From the NCBI GenBank assembly GCA_017302755.1, contig JAFLCR010000026.1:1-15618 (forward strand): DNA of 15,618 bases, read 5' to 3'. The stretch's first letter is position 1. Every line of letters begins with the position of its first letter. The translations under genes and the position numbers were made by a program. Positions 1 to 6,721 of the stretch are shown here, piece by piece. The DNA is from Alphaproteobacteria bacterium. Lineage in GTDB: Bacteria; Pseudomonadota; Alphaproteobacteria; Rickettsiales; JAFLCR01. The notes under the pieces were generated by a model. That model was not told the DNA's origin. It saw only the letters and a program-made list of their open reading frames with translations, and made no database searches.

Positions 1-634
1 AGCTGCCGTTCACCACCAAGTTGCTGCCGTCATGGCCGTCGGCGTAGACGTCGCCCGTGTCACCCACGATGCTGTCATTGCCGGAATGGCCGTAGAGCGT
101 GTCATTGCCAAGATCACCGTTCACCGTGTCGTCGCCGGATTGCGCGCTTACCTTGTCGGCGCTACCGCCCGCGGTGATGCGGTCGTTGCCGGAGCCGCCG
201 TCAACGGTATCCGCGCCGCCGCTGCTCTGGAGCGTATCGTTGCCCGCCCCGCCGGCCACGCTGTCGGCGCCATTGCCGGCCGCGATGCGGTCGTCATGGC
301 TGCCACCGTCGATCGTGTCACGGCCTTCGCCGCCTTCGATGGAATCATTATGCGAACCGCCGAGCAGCACGTCATCGCCATCTTCGCCGTAAAGCGTGTC
401 GTTATCCGAACCGCCGTCGAGGCGGTCATTGCCGTCGCCGCCGTAAACCAGGTCGTGGCCGGTGCCTGCATAGACCGTGTCGCGGTCATTCGCGCTCACT
501 GCCACGCCGGCATACACCGTATCATTGCCAACGCCCGCATTCACCAGATCGCTGCCGTCGAGGCCCGTGATCGAATCAGCGAAGGTCGTGCCGTTCAGCG
601 TGTTGTTGCTGTTATTACCCGTAATAGTGGCCAT
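1..634 (-). CDS. RTX (hemolysin-type) calcium-binding repeat protein, N-terminal part
   Basis: Reading leftwards from an ATG at 634-632, the frame stays open for 211 codons to the window edge, so the 3' end is missing. An SD-like AGAGGG sits just upstream of the ATG. After a short start (MATITGNNSNNTLNG) the protein is almost wholly tandem nonapeptides of the GGxGxDxxx type, e.g. YGGDGNDRLDGG, YGEDGDDVLLGG and DGGSGNDRITAGG, the pattern of RTX beta-rolls that bind Ca2+ in the Gly/Asp turns. Several units carry His at a turn position (GGSHND, GGSHDD, GTGHD). No N-terminal signal peptide is seen. RTX proteins are normally exported by type I secretion using a C-terminal signal, which would lie outside the window. 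Whether it is an adhesin, enzyme or S-layer-like protein cannot be told from repeats alone. Confidence 0.9.
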   Translation of the reverse strand, partial: MATITGNNSNNTLNGTTFADSITGLDGSDLVNAGVGNDTVYAGVAVSANDRDTVYAGTGHDLVYGGDGNDRLDGGSDNDTLYGEDGDDVLLGGSHNDSIEGGEGRDTIDGGSHDDRIAAGNGADSVAGGAGNDTLQSSGGADTVDGGSGNDRITAGGSADKVSAQSGDDTVNGDLGNDTLYGHSGNDSIVGDTGDVYADGHDGSNLVVNGS

Positions 635-910
635 ATATCCCTCTTGTTCATTATTGAAAAAATATTGCCTGCACAGTTAAGAAAGCAGGAAGCAAATTCT
701 TTAACGTTATCGGGACAACCACTCAATGATGTAAAAATAACGCAGCACCTGTGACATCGGCTTATTGCACGCGCAACGAAAGGCGTTTCGCGGCCTATTC
801 TTTTTCCATATTTTTTTATAATTATTTTTTCTGCAGTGGAAATGGCTCTTGGAAGTAGGCAGGGATCAAACCCTTTGCGCCAACCCAGCGTAGCTTATCG
901 GAGCGAAGCG
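635..910. other. Gene-free AT-rich leader region upstream of the RTX gene
   Basis: About 275 bases hold no convincing gene on either strand. The stretch is clearly richer in A/T than its surroundings, with T/A runs around 810-832. It contains a short perfect hairpin CGAAA-GGCG-TTTCG near 777-790. The promoter and 5' leader of the RTX gene should lie here, but I could not pick a -35/-10 pair with good spacing. The end of the tRNA transcript should also lie here, and no clear stem plus T-run terminator is visible. Confidence 0.5.
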
Positions 911-986
911 TGGTGGGGGGTGAGGGATTCGAACCCCCAGCCAAGGCGTTATGAGCGCCCTGCTCTAACCGTTGAGCTAACCCCCC
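911..986 (-). tRNA. tRNA with CAU anticodon, probably tRNA-Ile2 (lysidine-modified)
   Basis: The minus strand folds as a complete 76-nt cloverleaf with encoded CCA. The acceptor stem is GGGGGGT/ACCCCCC with discriminator A. The D stem is GCTC/GAGC, the anticodon stem GGGCG/CGCCT with loop CTCATAA, and the T arm GGGGG-TTCGAAT-CCCTC has one mismatch or wobble. The anticodon CAT lies at 953-951. A CAU anticodon can belong to initiator Met, elongator Met or Ile2. The TTAGCTCA start, GGTTAGAGCA D-arm end, CTCATAA loop and following CTTGG variable region look most like bacterial tRNA-Ile2, whose C34 is converted to lysidine by TilS so that it reads AUA. Elongator Met is the alternative. The G6 run in the acceptor stem is unusual. 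Confidence 0.9.
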
Positions 987-998
987 GTACTCCACTCT

Positions 999-1026
999 GT
1001 GTTAGCAGAAAATAGAGGGCTGGCAA
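999..1026 (-). promoter_or_regulatory. Possible promoter of the tRNA gene
   Basis: On the minus strand a TTGCCA (1026-1021, five of six to the -35 consensus) is followed after 16 bases by TAACAC (1004-999, three of six to the -10 consensus). Transcription would start only a few bases before the mature 5' end of the tRNA at 986. The weak -10 and by-eye search keep this tentative. Confidence 0.3.
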
Positions 1027-1032
1027 TGCGCC

Positions 1033-1353
1033 TTAGTAGATGCGCGGCAGGACGCCTTCTTTCCACTCGTCTTTCTCAAGGGTGCCGATGTAGAAGCGGC
1101 AATAGGTGATGCCCTCCGTCCAACCCTTGTTGTAAAGCGGGTTGTCGAGGAAGTTTGGGTCTTTCTTATAACGGAAGAAAATTTTGCTCGCATAGCTCGA
1201 CGAGCCGGACGCCATGCCCGTGTCGCAGCCATCCCAATATCCCTGGCGGAATTCGGGCGGGCCTTCAGGCTTATTCCAGTAAAGCGGCAGCGGATACATC
1301 GTGCATCCGCCGAGCATCAGGGTCAGCAGCAGTGTCGTCCACAAACGCAGCAT
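1033..1353 (-). CDS. Small putative outer-membrane lipoprotein, function unknown
   Basis: This is a 106-residue protein I do not recognise. It starts with a hydrophobic signal (MLRLWTTLLLTLMLGGC) ending in a lipobox LGGC, so Cys17 would be lipidated. Residue +2 is Thr, which by the usual rule does not retain the protein in the inner membrane. The mature part holds two related-looking aromatic/glycine motifs, GYWDGCDTG (about 36-44) and GWTEGITYC (about 76-84), each with one Cys, so a disulfide between the two is possible. I chose the ATG at 1353 because AAGGAA lies at good SD spacing before it and the signal peptide starts there. A GTG at 1395 in frame would fall in the likely promoter region. 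The gene lies alone, downstream of rpoD and just before the tRNA gene. Confidence 0.75.
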   Translation of the reverse strand: MLRLWTTLLLTLMLGGCTMYPLPLYWNKPEGPPEFRQGYWDGCDTGMASGSSSYASKIFFRYKKDPNFLDNPLYNKGWTEGITYCRFYIGTLEKDEWKEGVLPRIY

Positions 1354-1484
1354 GGCAGTGATTTCCTTGGAAAAGCTATGCCTGGTATATAACACTTTTT
1401 TTACGGTTTGTTTACAGCAAACGCCATGCGTGAAAAGCGTGGCAGGGCATTCGTTTCTATCATGGAACGATTGCAGCCTATTGT

Positions 1485-1513
1485 TATATATGGCTATGAC
1501 GTCTTGACTTCAA
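1485..1513 (-). promoter_or_regulatory. Possible promoter of the small lipoprotein gene
   Basis: On the minus strand TTGAAG (1513-1508) and TATATA (1490-1485) are 17 bases apart, giving a plausible sigma-70-type promoter with a leader of about 125 nt. A second -10-like TTATAT at 1392-1387 is nearer the gene but has no good -35. The leader would contain a 7-bp hairpin (GCCATGC at 1423-1429 with GCGTGGC at 1437-1443, one G-T pair). Confidence 0.3.
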
Positions 1514-1528
1514 CCATGTGCCAGGAAT

Positions 1529-1549
1529 TTCACGCACTCCAGCCGTGAA
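1529..1549 (-). terminator. Hairpin after rpoD, possible weak terminator
   Basis: Twenty-four bases past the rpoD stop on the minus strand is a perfect 6-bp stem TTCACG/CGTGAA with a 9-base loop. No T-run follows, so it may only stabilise the 3' end of the message or be chance. It is the only stem I see between rpoD and the lipoprotein gene that is placed for such a role. Confidence 0.2.
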
Positions 1550-1573
1550 CCCAGAGCATGGATTGGCATGATC

Positions 1574-3736
1574 TTACGTATCCAGGAAGCTGCGAAGCTT
1601 ACGGGAGCGGCTGGGATGCTTCAGCTTTCTCAAAGCTTTGGCCTCGATCTGGCGGATGCGTTCGCGCGTCACCGAGAATTGCTGGCCCACTTCCTCCAGC
1701 GTGTGATCGGTGTTCATGCCGATGCCGAAACGCATGCGCAGCACGCGCTCTTCGCGGGGGGTAAGGCTCGCCAGAACGCGGGTCGTGGTTTCGCGCAAAT
1801 TCGCCTGGATGGCGGCGTCGAGCGGCAGCACGGCATTTTTATCCTCAATGAAGTCGCCGAGATGGGAATCCTCCTCGTCGCCGATCGGGGTTTCGAGCGA
1901 GACAGGTTCCTTAGCGATCTTCAGCACCTTGCGCACCTTGTCGAGCGGCATGGCGAGTTTTTCGGCCAGCTCCTCGGGGGTCGGCTCGCGGCCGATCTCG
2001 TGCAGCATCTGGCGGCTGGTGCGGACGATCTTGTTGATGGTCTCGATCATGTGCACCGGGATGCGGATAGTGCGCGCTTGGTCAGCGATCGAGCGGGTAA
2101 TCGCCTGACGTATCCACCAGGTGGCGTAGGTCGAGAATTTGTAGCCGCGGCGGTATTCGAACTTATCCACCGCCTTCATCAGGCCGATATTGCCTTCCTG
2201 AATGAGGTCGAGGAATTGCAGGCCGCGATTGGTGTATTTCTTGGCAATCGAAATCACCAGGCGCAAATTGGCCTCAATCATCTCCTTCTTGGCGATGGTG
2301 GCATCGCGGTCCCCGCGCTGCACGTTGGAGACGATGCGCTTGAATTCGGAAATTTCCACTCCGGCTTCATAGGCGATCTTCTCAACCTCACCGCGCAGGC
2401 GGTCGATTTCCTGAGCATCGTCCTTGACGAATTCCTTCCACCCCTTCTCGGTAAGCTTAGCCACCGATTTTAGCCAGTTGGGATCCATCTCGTTTCCGAT
2501 ATAGGCTTTGAGAAAGCTGCGGCGCGGAATTTTGCGGCCTTCGGCAAGGCGCACGAGCTGGCCTTCCACGCTGATCAGGCGCTTGTTCACCGCATAAAGC
2601 TTTTCGGTCATGCCCTCGATGCGCAGCGGCGAAAGGCGCAGCTTGGCGAGCAGTTCCGCCAAATCCTTGGCGAGTTTCTTCTGCTGTTTTTCATCAGCTG
2701 GCTCGAACTTTGCTTTCTCGAGCATGGCGTTCAAGCGCTTTTCGTGCAGCTTGATCAGCTTCTGCGCCGGCTTGGCAAAGCCGTCGAGCAGCTCGATCAC
2801 GCCAGGAAGCAGCGCTTTCTCCATCGCCGCCAGCGAGAGATTGCCTTCTTCCTGATCGTCCTCTTCAGGCTCCTGGGATTCCTCCTCGCCTTCGGCCTCT
2901 TCCTCTTCGTCCATGGGCACATAATCTTCGTCGTCGAGGTCGTCTTCGTCCTCGTCGTCACCGGAAGCTTTTTTTGCCTTCTTGGCTTTTTTGGCCTTTT
3001 CCTTCTCTTCTTTTTCCTTCTTGGCCTTCTTCGCCTTCTCGTCTTCCTTGGCCTTCTTCTTGGCGGCTTTTTCCTCTTCTTCCTTCTTCTTCTTTTCCAC
3101 CACCTTCACTTCGGCAGCGGCGGCGGCGCGGGCAGCTTTCAGGGATTCGTCCTCCTCGAAGGGCGGCGCGTCTGGGCCAGCGCCGTAGGTAGCGTCGAGA
3201 TCAAGAATATCGCGCAGCAACAGCTCACCGGCGGCGATGCCGTCGCGCCAGGCCAGGATTTCACGAATCACCATCGGGCTCTCGCACAGCGAGGCGATGA
3301 TCATCTCGCGGCCTTCCTCGATGCGCTTGGCGATCTCGATTTCGCCCTCGCGGGAAAGCAGATCCACCCCGCCCATCTCGCGCAGGTACATGCGCACCGG
3401 ATCGTCAGTGCGGCCTAACTCCTCTTCTTCTTCCTCTTCTTCTTCAGCCTGCTCTCCGGCGGCAGGCGCTTCCGCGCCAGCGGTTTCTTCTTCGCTTTCC
3501 TCATCCTCCACCAGCGCGATCCGTGCCTCGGTGATCATGCCCATCACCGCGTCGATCTCCTCCGGCGAGAACTGCTCGGCCGGCAGGGCCGCATTGAGTT
3601 CGTCATAGCTCAACTTGCCCCGGCTGCGGCCTCGGGTAAGGAGCTTCTTGATGATCTGCATTTTGGCGGGAGGAAAGGCAGCGGCGGTGGTTTCCGCGGG
3701 CGCAGGGGCCTGGGATTTATCCGTTTTCTTAACCAT
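1574..3736 (-). CDS. rpoD: Primary (housekeeping) RNA polymerase sigma factor RpoD
   Basis: The 720-residue protein is a full-length primary sigma-70. Region 1.1 lies at about 25-75. Region 1.2 begins DPVRMYLREMGG at about 112. Region 2 includes IEANLRLVISIAKKY (2.1) near 487-501 and YATWWIRQAITRSIADQAR (2.3-2.4) near 537-555, which melts and reads the -10 element. Region 3.0 is RTIRIPVHM, and region 4.2 has the helix-turn-helix VTRERIRQIEAKALRKL near 690-706, which reads the -35 element. Between regions 1.2 and 2.1 there is a long nonconserved part with a lysine/glutamate/alanine tract (about 211-258) followed by a very acidic tract (about 260-299). Another run of nine Glu sits near 98-106. 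It lies 77 bp downstream of dnaG in the same direction, part of the old macromolecular-synthesis gene order. A GAGG lies rather far (about 13 bases) before the ATG. Confidence 0.98.
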   Translation of the reverse strand: MVKKTDKSQAPAPAETTAAAFPPAKMQIIKKLLTRGRSRGKLSYDELNAALPAEQFSPEEIDAVMGMITEARIALVEDEESEEETAGAEAPAAGEQAEEEEEEEEELGRTDDPVRMYLREMGGVDLLSREGEIEIAKRIEEGREMIIASLCESPMVIREILAWRDGIAAGELLLRDILDLDATYGAGPDAPPFEEDESLKAARAAAAAEVKVVEKKKKEEEEKAAKKKAKEDEKAKKAKKEKEEKEKAKKAKKAKKASGDDEDEDDLDDEDYVPMDEEEEAEGEEESQEPEEDDQEEGNLSLAAMEKALLPGVIELLDGFAKPAQKLIKLHEKRLNAMLEKAKFEPADEKQQKKLAKDLAELLAKLRLSPLRIEGMTEKLYAVNKRLISVEGQLVRLAEGRKIPRRSFLKAYIGNEMDPNWLKSVAKLTEKGWKEFVKDDAQEIDRLRGEVEKIAYEAGVEISEFKRIVSNVQRGDRDATIAKKEMIEANLRLVISIAKKYTNRGLQFLDLIQEGNIGLMKAVDKFEYRRGYKFSTYATWWIRQAITRSIADQARTIRIPVHMIETINKIVRTSRQMLHEIGREPTPEELAEKLAMPLDKVRKVLKIAKEPVSLETPIGDEEDSHLGDFIEDKNAVLPLDAAIQANLRETTTRVLASLTPREERVLRMRFGIGMNTDHTLEEVGQQFSVTRERIRQIEAKALRKLKHPSRSRKLRSFLDT
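2966..3100 (-). repeat. Low-complexity Lys/Glu/Ala tract inside rpoD
   Basis: This stretch encodes residues of the type EKKKK, AKKAKK and EKEEKEK in irregular tandem, so the coding strand is almost all purine and the other strand almost all pyrimidine (CTT, TTC, GGC units). It looks like slippage-type expansion of AAG/GAA/GCC codons. The reading frame is intact, and the next roughly 40 codons switch to an Asp/Glu-rich tract. Confidence 0.7.
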
Positions 3737-3775
3737 TCTCTAGGATCCTCGAAGCGGGCGAAAAGTGGGCAATAG

Positions 3776-3791
3776 TAACCGCGGACGGTTA
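3776..3791. promoter_or_regulatory. Inverted repeat between dnaG and rpoD
   Basis: TAACCG and CGGTTA form a perfect 6-bp stem with a 4-base loop in the 76-bp gap between the dnaG stop and the rpoD start. No T-run follows on the minus strand. It could be an RNA processing site, a weak attenuator or an operator, and I cannot choose between these. No convincing promoter was found in the gap, so rpoD may depend on dnaG transcription or on promoters inside dnaG. Confidence 0.3.
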
Positions 3792-3813
3792 ATGTTTGAT
3801 GACAACTGGGTGT

Positions 3814-5631
3814 TTATTTGGGGTCTTTTTCCATAAATTGCAAGGCGTAAAGACGAAATCTTTCCCAGGAGTCCTCCGCGATAGGCAGAGAGCCGTCCAC
3901 GGCGAGGTCTTTCGAGAAATGCGTATCCCGGTTGGCGGCACAGTCGTGCCAGGCCTCAATGAGCGCTTCGGCACGGGCTTTGCGGCCCTCGTACGGCAAC
4001 AGGCGCCATTCGGCGAAATAAAACTGTATATCTTTGGAAGACATCATTAATTGAACCGTATCGCCATGCCCAAGACGCTCCAAGGCCACCTGGAAAGCCG
4101 CCGCGTCCGGCACCTCCTCCGCTCCCAGAATTTCCAACATGGCGCGACGAAGGCGCTCCTGTTCGGAAGAACCTACATAGACATGGCCCACCGCCTCCTC
4201 GACCTGGGATTCATGAATCAGCGCAGGTTCCTCAATCACCGAAACGAGCAGCATGCGAGCCAGCCGGTCTTCGGCGGAAACATCGGCGTTCTGCCTGAGC
4301 TTACCGGGAGCAAGGCGGGTGGCCGTGCGCTGTTTCTTCTGAGGCTGTGCCCGGCCAAGCTCCCAGAGGCGCTTGTCGAAAAAACGCTGGTAATGCTTTT
4401 TAAGACCGGGGTGCTTGATTTCCTCTATCAGCGCCTTGTGACGCGCCTCAAACGCCGCGACCGCCTCCGGGCTCTGCCAGGAAGCAGGGGGCAACGCCAT
4501 ATCCCACAACACGTCCGAAAGGTCTTTGGCGGCAAGGCATAGCGCCTGGATCGCCTCCGGCCCTTTGCGCTTCACCAGGGAATCGGGGTCATCCCCTTCC
4601 GGCAACACCATGAAACGAATGCTCTTGCCGGGAGCGAGCGCGGGCATCGCCAGGGCCAGCCTGGCGGCGCGCTGCATGGCGCGCTGGCCGGCGGCGTCGC
4701 CGTCGAGACAAAGCAGCGGCTCGGGAACGAGTTTCCACATCAGCTGCAAATGTGATTCGGTAAGCGCCGTGCCGAGTGGCGCCACGGCCTGCGCCATGCC
4801 CGCCTGGTGCAACGCAATCACATCCATGTACCCTTCGCACACGATCAACTGGCCGCTCTTCGCCGCCGCGGCACGGCTTGCGGAAAGGCCGAACAGCACT
4901 TCGCCTTTATGAAACAGCGGCGTCTCAGGAGAGTTCAGGTATTTCGGAATATTCGGCTCCGCCTTGCCCAGAATACGGCCGCCGAAGGCAATCACCCGGC
5001 CGCGCGCATCAAGAATGGGAAAGATGAGGCGGCCGCGAAAACGGTCGTAGCAAGGGCGGCCCTCCGGGCGGATGAGCAAGCCCGCTTCGACGAGCACATC
5101 CTCGCCAACGCCTTTTTTCAGGAAATGCTGCTTGAGCGCCTCGCGGCTGTCCGGCGCGTAGCCGAGGCGGAATTCGGCCACCATCGCCTCCGACGTGCCG
5201 CGCTCGGCAAGGTAACGCTGCGCCGCCTGGCCGGGAGTGGCGTAAAGCTGCTTCTGGAACCAGGCGCAGGCTTCTTCCATGATCGTGTAGAGCGACTGTG
5301 CCTTCTGCTCCCGCGCCGCTTCGCGGGCGGAGGTTTCGATCTTCGGCAGGGGAATGCCCGCCTCTTCAGCAAGCCGTTTTATGGCCTCCGGGTAATCGAG
5401 CTTTTCCAACTCGGTGAGAAAGCGAATCTGATCACCATGCGCGCCGCAGCCGAAGCAATGATAAAACCCTTTCTCGTCGTTGATGTAGAACGAAGGCGTC
5501 TTCTCGCCGTGGAACGGGCAGAGCGCCTGAAACTCCCGCCCCGCCTTGCGCAGGCTCAGCCGCTTGCCGATCACGTCGGACACGCTAAGGCGGTTTTTCA
5601 ATTGTTCGATGAAGGAGGCAGGGAAGCGCAT
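3814..5631 (-). CDS. dnaG: DNA primase DnaG
   Basis: This 605-residue protein is a complete bacterial primase, which makes the RNA primers for DNA replication at the fork with DnaB helicase. The N-terminal CHC2 zinc site is visible as C38-x2-H41-x17-C59-x2-C62. The RNA polymerase core holds the RFRGRLIFPI motif near 197-206. The TOPRIM domain has EGYMD (266-270), DGD (310-312) and GDDPDSLV (346-353), the acidic residues that bind metal. The C-terminal third is divergent, as expected for the helicase-binding region. No Shine-Dalgarno precedes the ATG at 5631, and a good promoter ends only six bases before it, so translation may start on a leaderless message. It is divergent from the membrane protein gene at 5681 and upstream of rpoD. 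In many alphaproteobacteria a yqeY-like gene lies between carA and dnaG; here that place holds two unrelated genes. Confidence 0.98.
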   Translation of the reverse strand: MRFPASFIEQLKNRLSVSDVIGKRLSLRKAGREFQALCPFHGEKTPSFYINDEKGFYHCFGCGAHGDQIRFLTELEKLDYPEAIKRLAEEAGIPLPKIETSAREAAREQKAQSLYTIMEEACAWFQKQLYATPGQAAQRYLAERGTSEAMVAEFRLGYAPDSREALKQHFLKKGVGEDVLVEAGLLIRPEGRPCYDRFRGRLIFPILDARGRVIAFGGRILGKAEPNIPKYLNSPETPLFHKGEVLFGLSASRAAAAKSGQLIVCEGYMDVIALHQAGMAQAVAPLGTALTESHLQLMWKLVPEPLLCLDGDAAGQRAMQRAARLALAMPALAPGKSIRFMVLPEGDDPDSLVKRKGPEAIQALCLAAKDLSDVLWDMALPPASWQSPEAVAAFEARHKALIEEIKHPGLKKHYQRFFDKRLWELGRAQPQKKQRTATRLAPGKLRQNADVSAEDRLARMLLVSVIEEPALIHESQVEEAVGHVYVGSSEQERLRRAMLEILGAEEVPDAAAFQVALERLGHGDTVQLMMSSKDIQFYFAEWRLLPYEGRKARAEALIEAWHDCAANRDTHFSKDLAVDGSLPIAEDSWERFRLYALQFMEKDPK

Positions 5632-5637
5632 GGGCGC

Positions 5638-5666
5638 AGTATATAGGCTTTGTTAACCAAAGTCAC
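5638..5666 (-). promoter_or_regulatory. dnaG promoter, apparently giving a leaderless mRNA
   Basis: On the minus strand GTGACT (5666-5661) is followed by exactly 17 bases and TATACT (5643-5638). These match the sigma-70 hexamers at four and five of six positions. Only six bases separate the -10 from the dnaG ATG, so transcription should start at or within a base or two of the A of the start codon. Confidence 0.6.
5648..5662. promoter_or_regulatory. Inverted repeat in the divergent dnaG/5681 promoter region
   Basis: CTTTG-TTAAC-CAAAG forms a perfect 5-bp inverted repeat lying in the spacer of the dnaG promoter, in a gap of only 49 bp shared with the divergent gene. It is placed where a bound protein would block dnaG transcription. 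It contains TTAACC, which resembles a half-site for the alphaproteobacterial regulator CtrA, but the full TTAA-N7-TTAA arrangement is absent. Confidence 0.35.
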
Positions 5667-5680
5667 GTTAGCGTGGCACC

Positions 5681-6712
5681 ATGCAGACAAAAGTGCGCGA
5701 GCTTTACGGAAAGTACAACACCTCATCGACTTTGATAAAGGTGTTCGTGTCCTTTGTGGTGATCCTGACCATCGGCCATGTCATGAACCCCATCATGAGC
5801 GCGGTGTATGGCACCCCGCTCTATTATGCGGCGATCGGCACGTATGAAACCGTGTCCGTGGTATGCGGGGCCATCATCGCCAAATTAACGCTCGCCGAGA
5901 TGTTCGGAGGGTTTGGAGCTTTCATTGCCGAGTGCAAAAAACAATATTCTGACGCGAAAGAGAAAATTACCATCGGCAAAACCGAAAGCGCTGCCTTGAA
6001 GGAAGTGAATCTGCGCAAGGTGGAGATCGCGCGCACGCTCGAGGAAAGCAACAGCAGGGATCCACGATTTAAACTCGCCTTTCACGCGGCGACGCTGGGC
6101 GGCATGGGCGGCTATGACGCCATGCGCGGCCAGTGGGGCGCGGTGGTGGCTTTTCCCGCGATCCAGCTCGCATACAGCCTGGCGGGCGCGCCCGGCCTGA
6201 TTCTGCTGTTGATCGCGGTCGTGCCGCTAGCGAAATGGTCTTCGGAAATCTACCTCTCCGGCAGGCCGGCGGAGCTTTCGCACCGGGTGCTGATCGACGC
6301 CGTGGTGGGCATGATCCTGGCCTGCCTGGTCGGGATATTGCTGGAAGGGCTGATGCAATGGATCATCAGCGGAGGCAAGCCCCCCGTTTCGCCTGAGCAG
6401 ATCAACACCAGCAACATGCCGCCGGAATTAAAGAAAATCTATGAACAGAACGCCAAGGAACTGGCCGAGGCAGAGGCCGAAGGCATCAATATCTGGATGT
6501 GGGCGTATTGGTATCTGCTGATCGACCACCTCTGGCGTTTCTGGCCCAGGCCACAGATGGAAGCCTGGCTGGCGCAGCGCTACTGCGGCGTGAAGCTGCT
6601 GCTGCTCGACGAGCTGCCGCCCGTGTTCGGCGCCGCCATGTTCGGCATTCTCCTTGGCCTCATTTATTTTACGGCTCAGGATGTTCACATGTTTATCAAT
6701 GCCATGTTCTAG
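5681..6712 (+). CDS. Polytopic integral membrane protein, function unknown
   Basis: This 343-residue protein matches no family I recognise. Hydrophobic stretches at about 19-39, 48-70, 152-184, 203-229 and 315-333 suggest five or six membrane helices. Between the second and third is a charged segment of about 80 residues (roughly 84-135), and between the fourth and last is a charged helix-like part rich in Glu, Ala and Lys (about 246-268). An aromatic belt with six Trp lies at about 272-296, in IWMWAYWYLLIDHLWRFW and just after, which may lie on the membrane surface. There is no Walker motif or other catalytic signature. The ATG at 5681 has no obvious Shine-Dalgarno. The next gene starts nine bases after its stop, so the two are probably co-transcribed and coupled. 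Transporter, channel, scaffold or assembly factor are all possible. Confidence 0.8.
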   Translation: MQTKVRELYGKYNTSSTLIKVFVSFVVILTIGHVMNPIMSAVYGTPLYYAAIGTYETVSVVCGAIIAKLTLAEMFGGFGAFIAECKKQYSDAKEKITIGKTESAALKEVNLRKVEIARTLEESNSRDPRFKLAFHAATLGGMGGYDAMRGQWGAVVAFPAIQLAYSLAGAPGLILLLIAVVPLAKWSSEIYLSGRPAELSHRVLIDAVVGMILACLVGILLEGLMQWIISGGKPPVSPEQINTSNMPPELKKIYEQNAKELAEAEAEGINIWMWAYWYLLIDHLWRFWPRPQMEAWLAQRYCGVKLLLLDELPPVFGAAMFGILLGLIYFTAQDVHMFINAMF

Positions 6713-6721
6713 GGGTTTTTT

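Noticed and set aside
1..634. Regular repeats considered as a CRISPR or tandem DNA repeat array
   Set aside because: The periodicity is 27 bp (nine codons) with degenerate third positions, explained by RTX nonapeptides; there are no constant repeats with unique spacers.
32..754. Long plus-strand open frame (240 codons)
   Set aside because: It is the mirror of the RTX repeats on the minus strand, which have an SD, a good start and clear GGxGxD units. The plus-strand product is low-complexity Ala/Val with no family character.
635..910. Possible riboswitch or small RNA before the RTX gene
   Set aside because: No known aptamer pattern and only one short hairpin; nothing supports more than an AT-rich leader.
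1401..1443. Hairpins with a T7 run considered as an intrinsic terminator
   Set aside because: The T-run is on the plus strand before, not after, the stems, so it is in the wrong place for a terminator on either strand; no plus-strand gene ends here.
1568..2473. Plus-strand frame of 301 codons opposite the 3' part of rpoD
   Set aside because: Shadow of conserved RpoD regions 2-4, with no family motifs.
2744..3418. Plus-strand frame with very hydrophobic Leu/Phe-rich product that looks like a membrane protein
   Set aside because: The Leu/Phe runs are the reverse complement of the Lys/Glu codons of RpoD (AAG to CTT, GAA to TTC). There is no SD or membrane topology of a real protein.
4807..5646. 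Plus-strand frame of 279 codons opposite dnaG
   Set aside because: Shadow of the primase zinc and TOPRIM domains; composition is Arg/Ala/Leu-rich without motifs.
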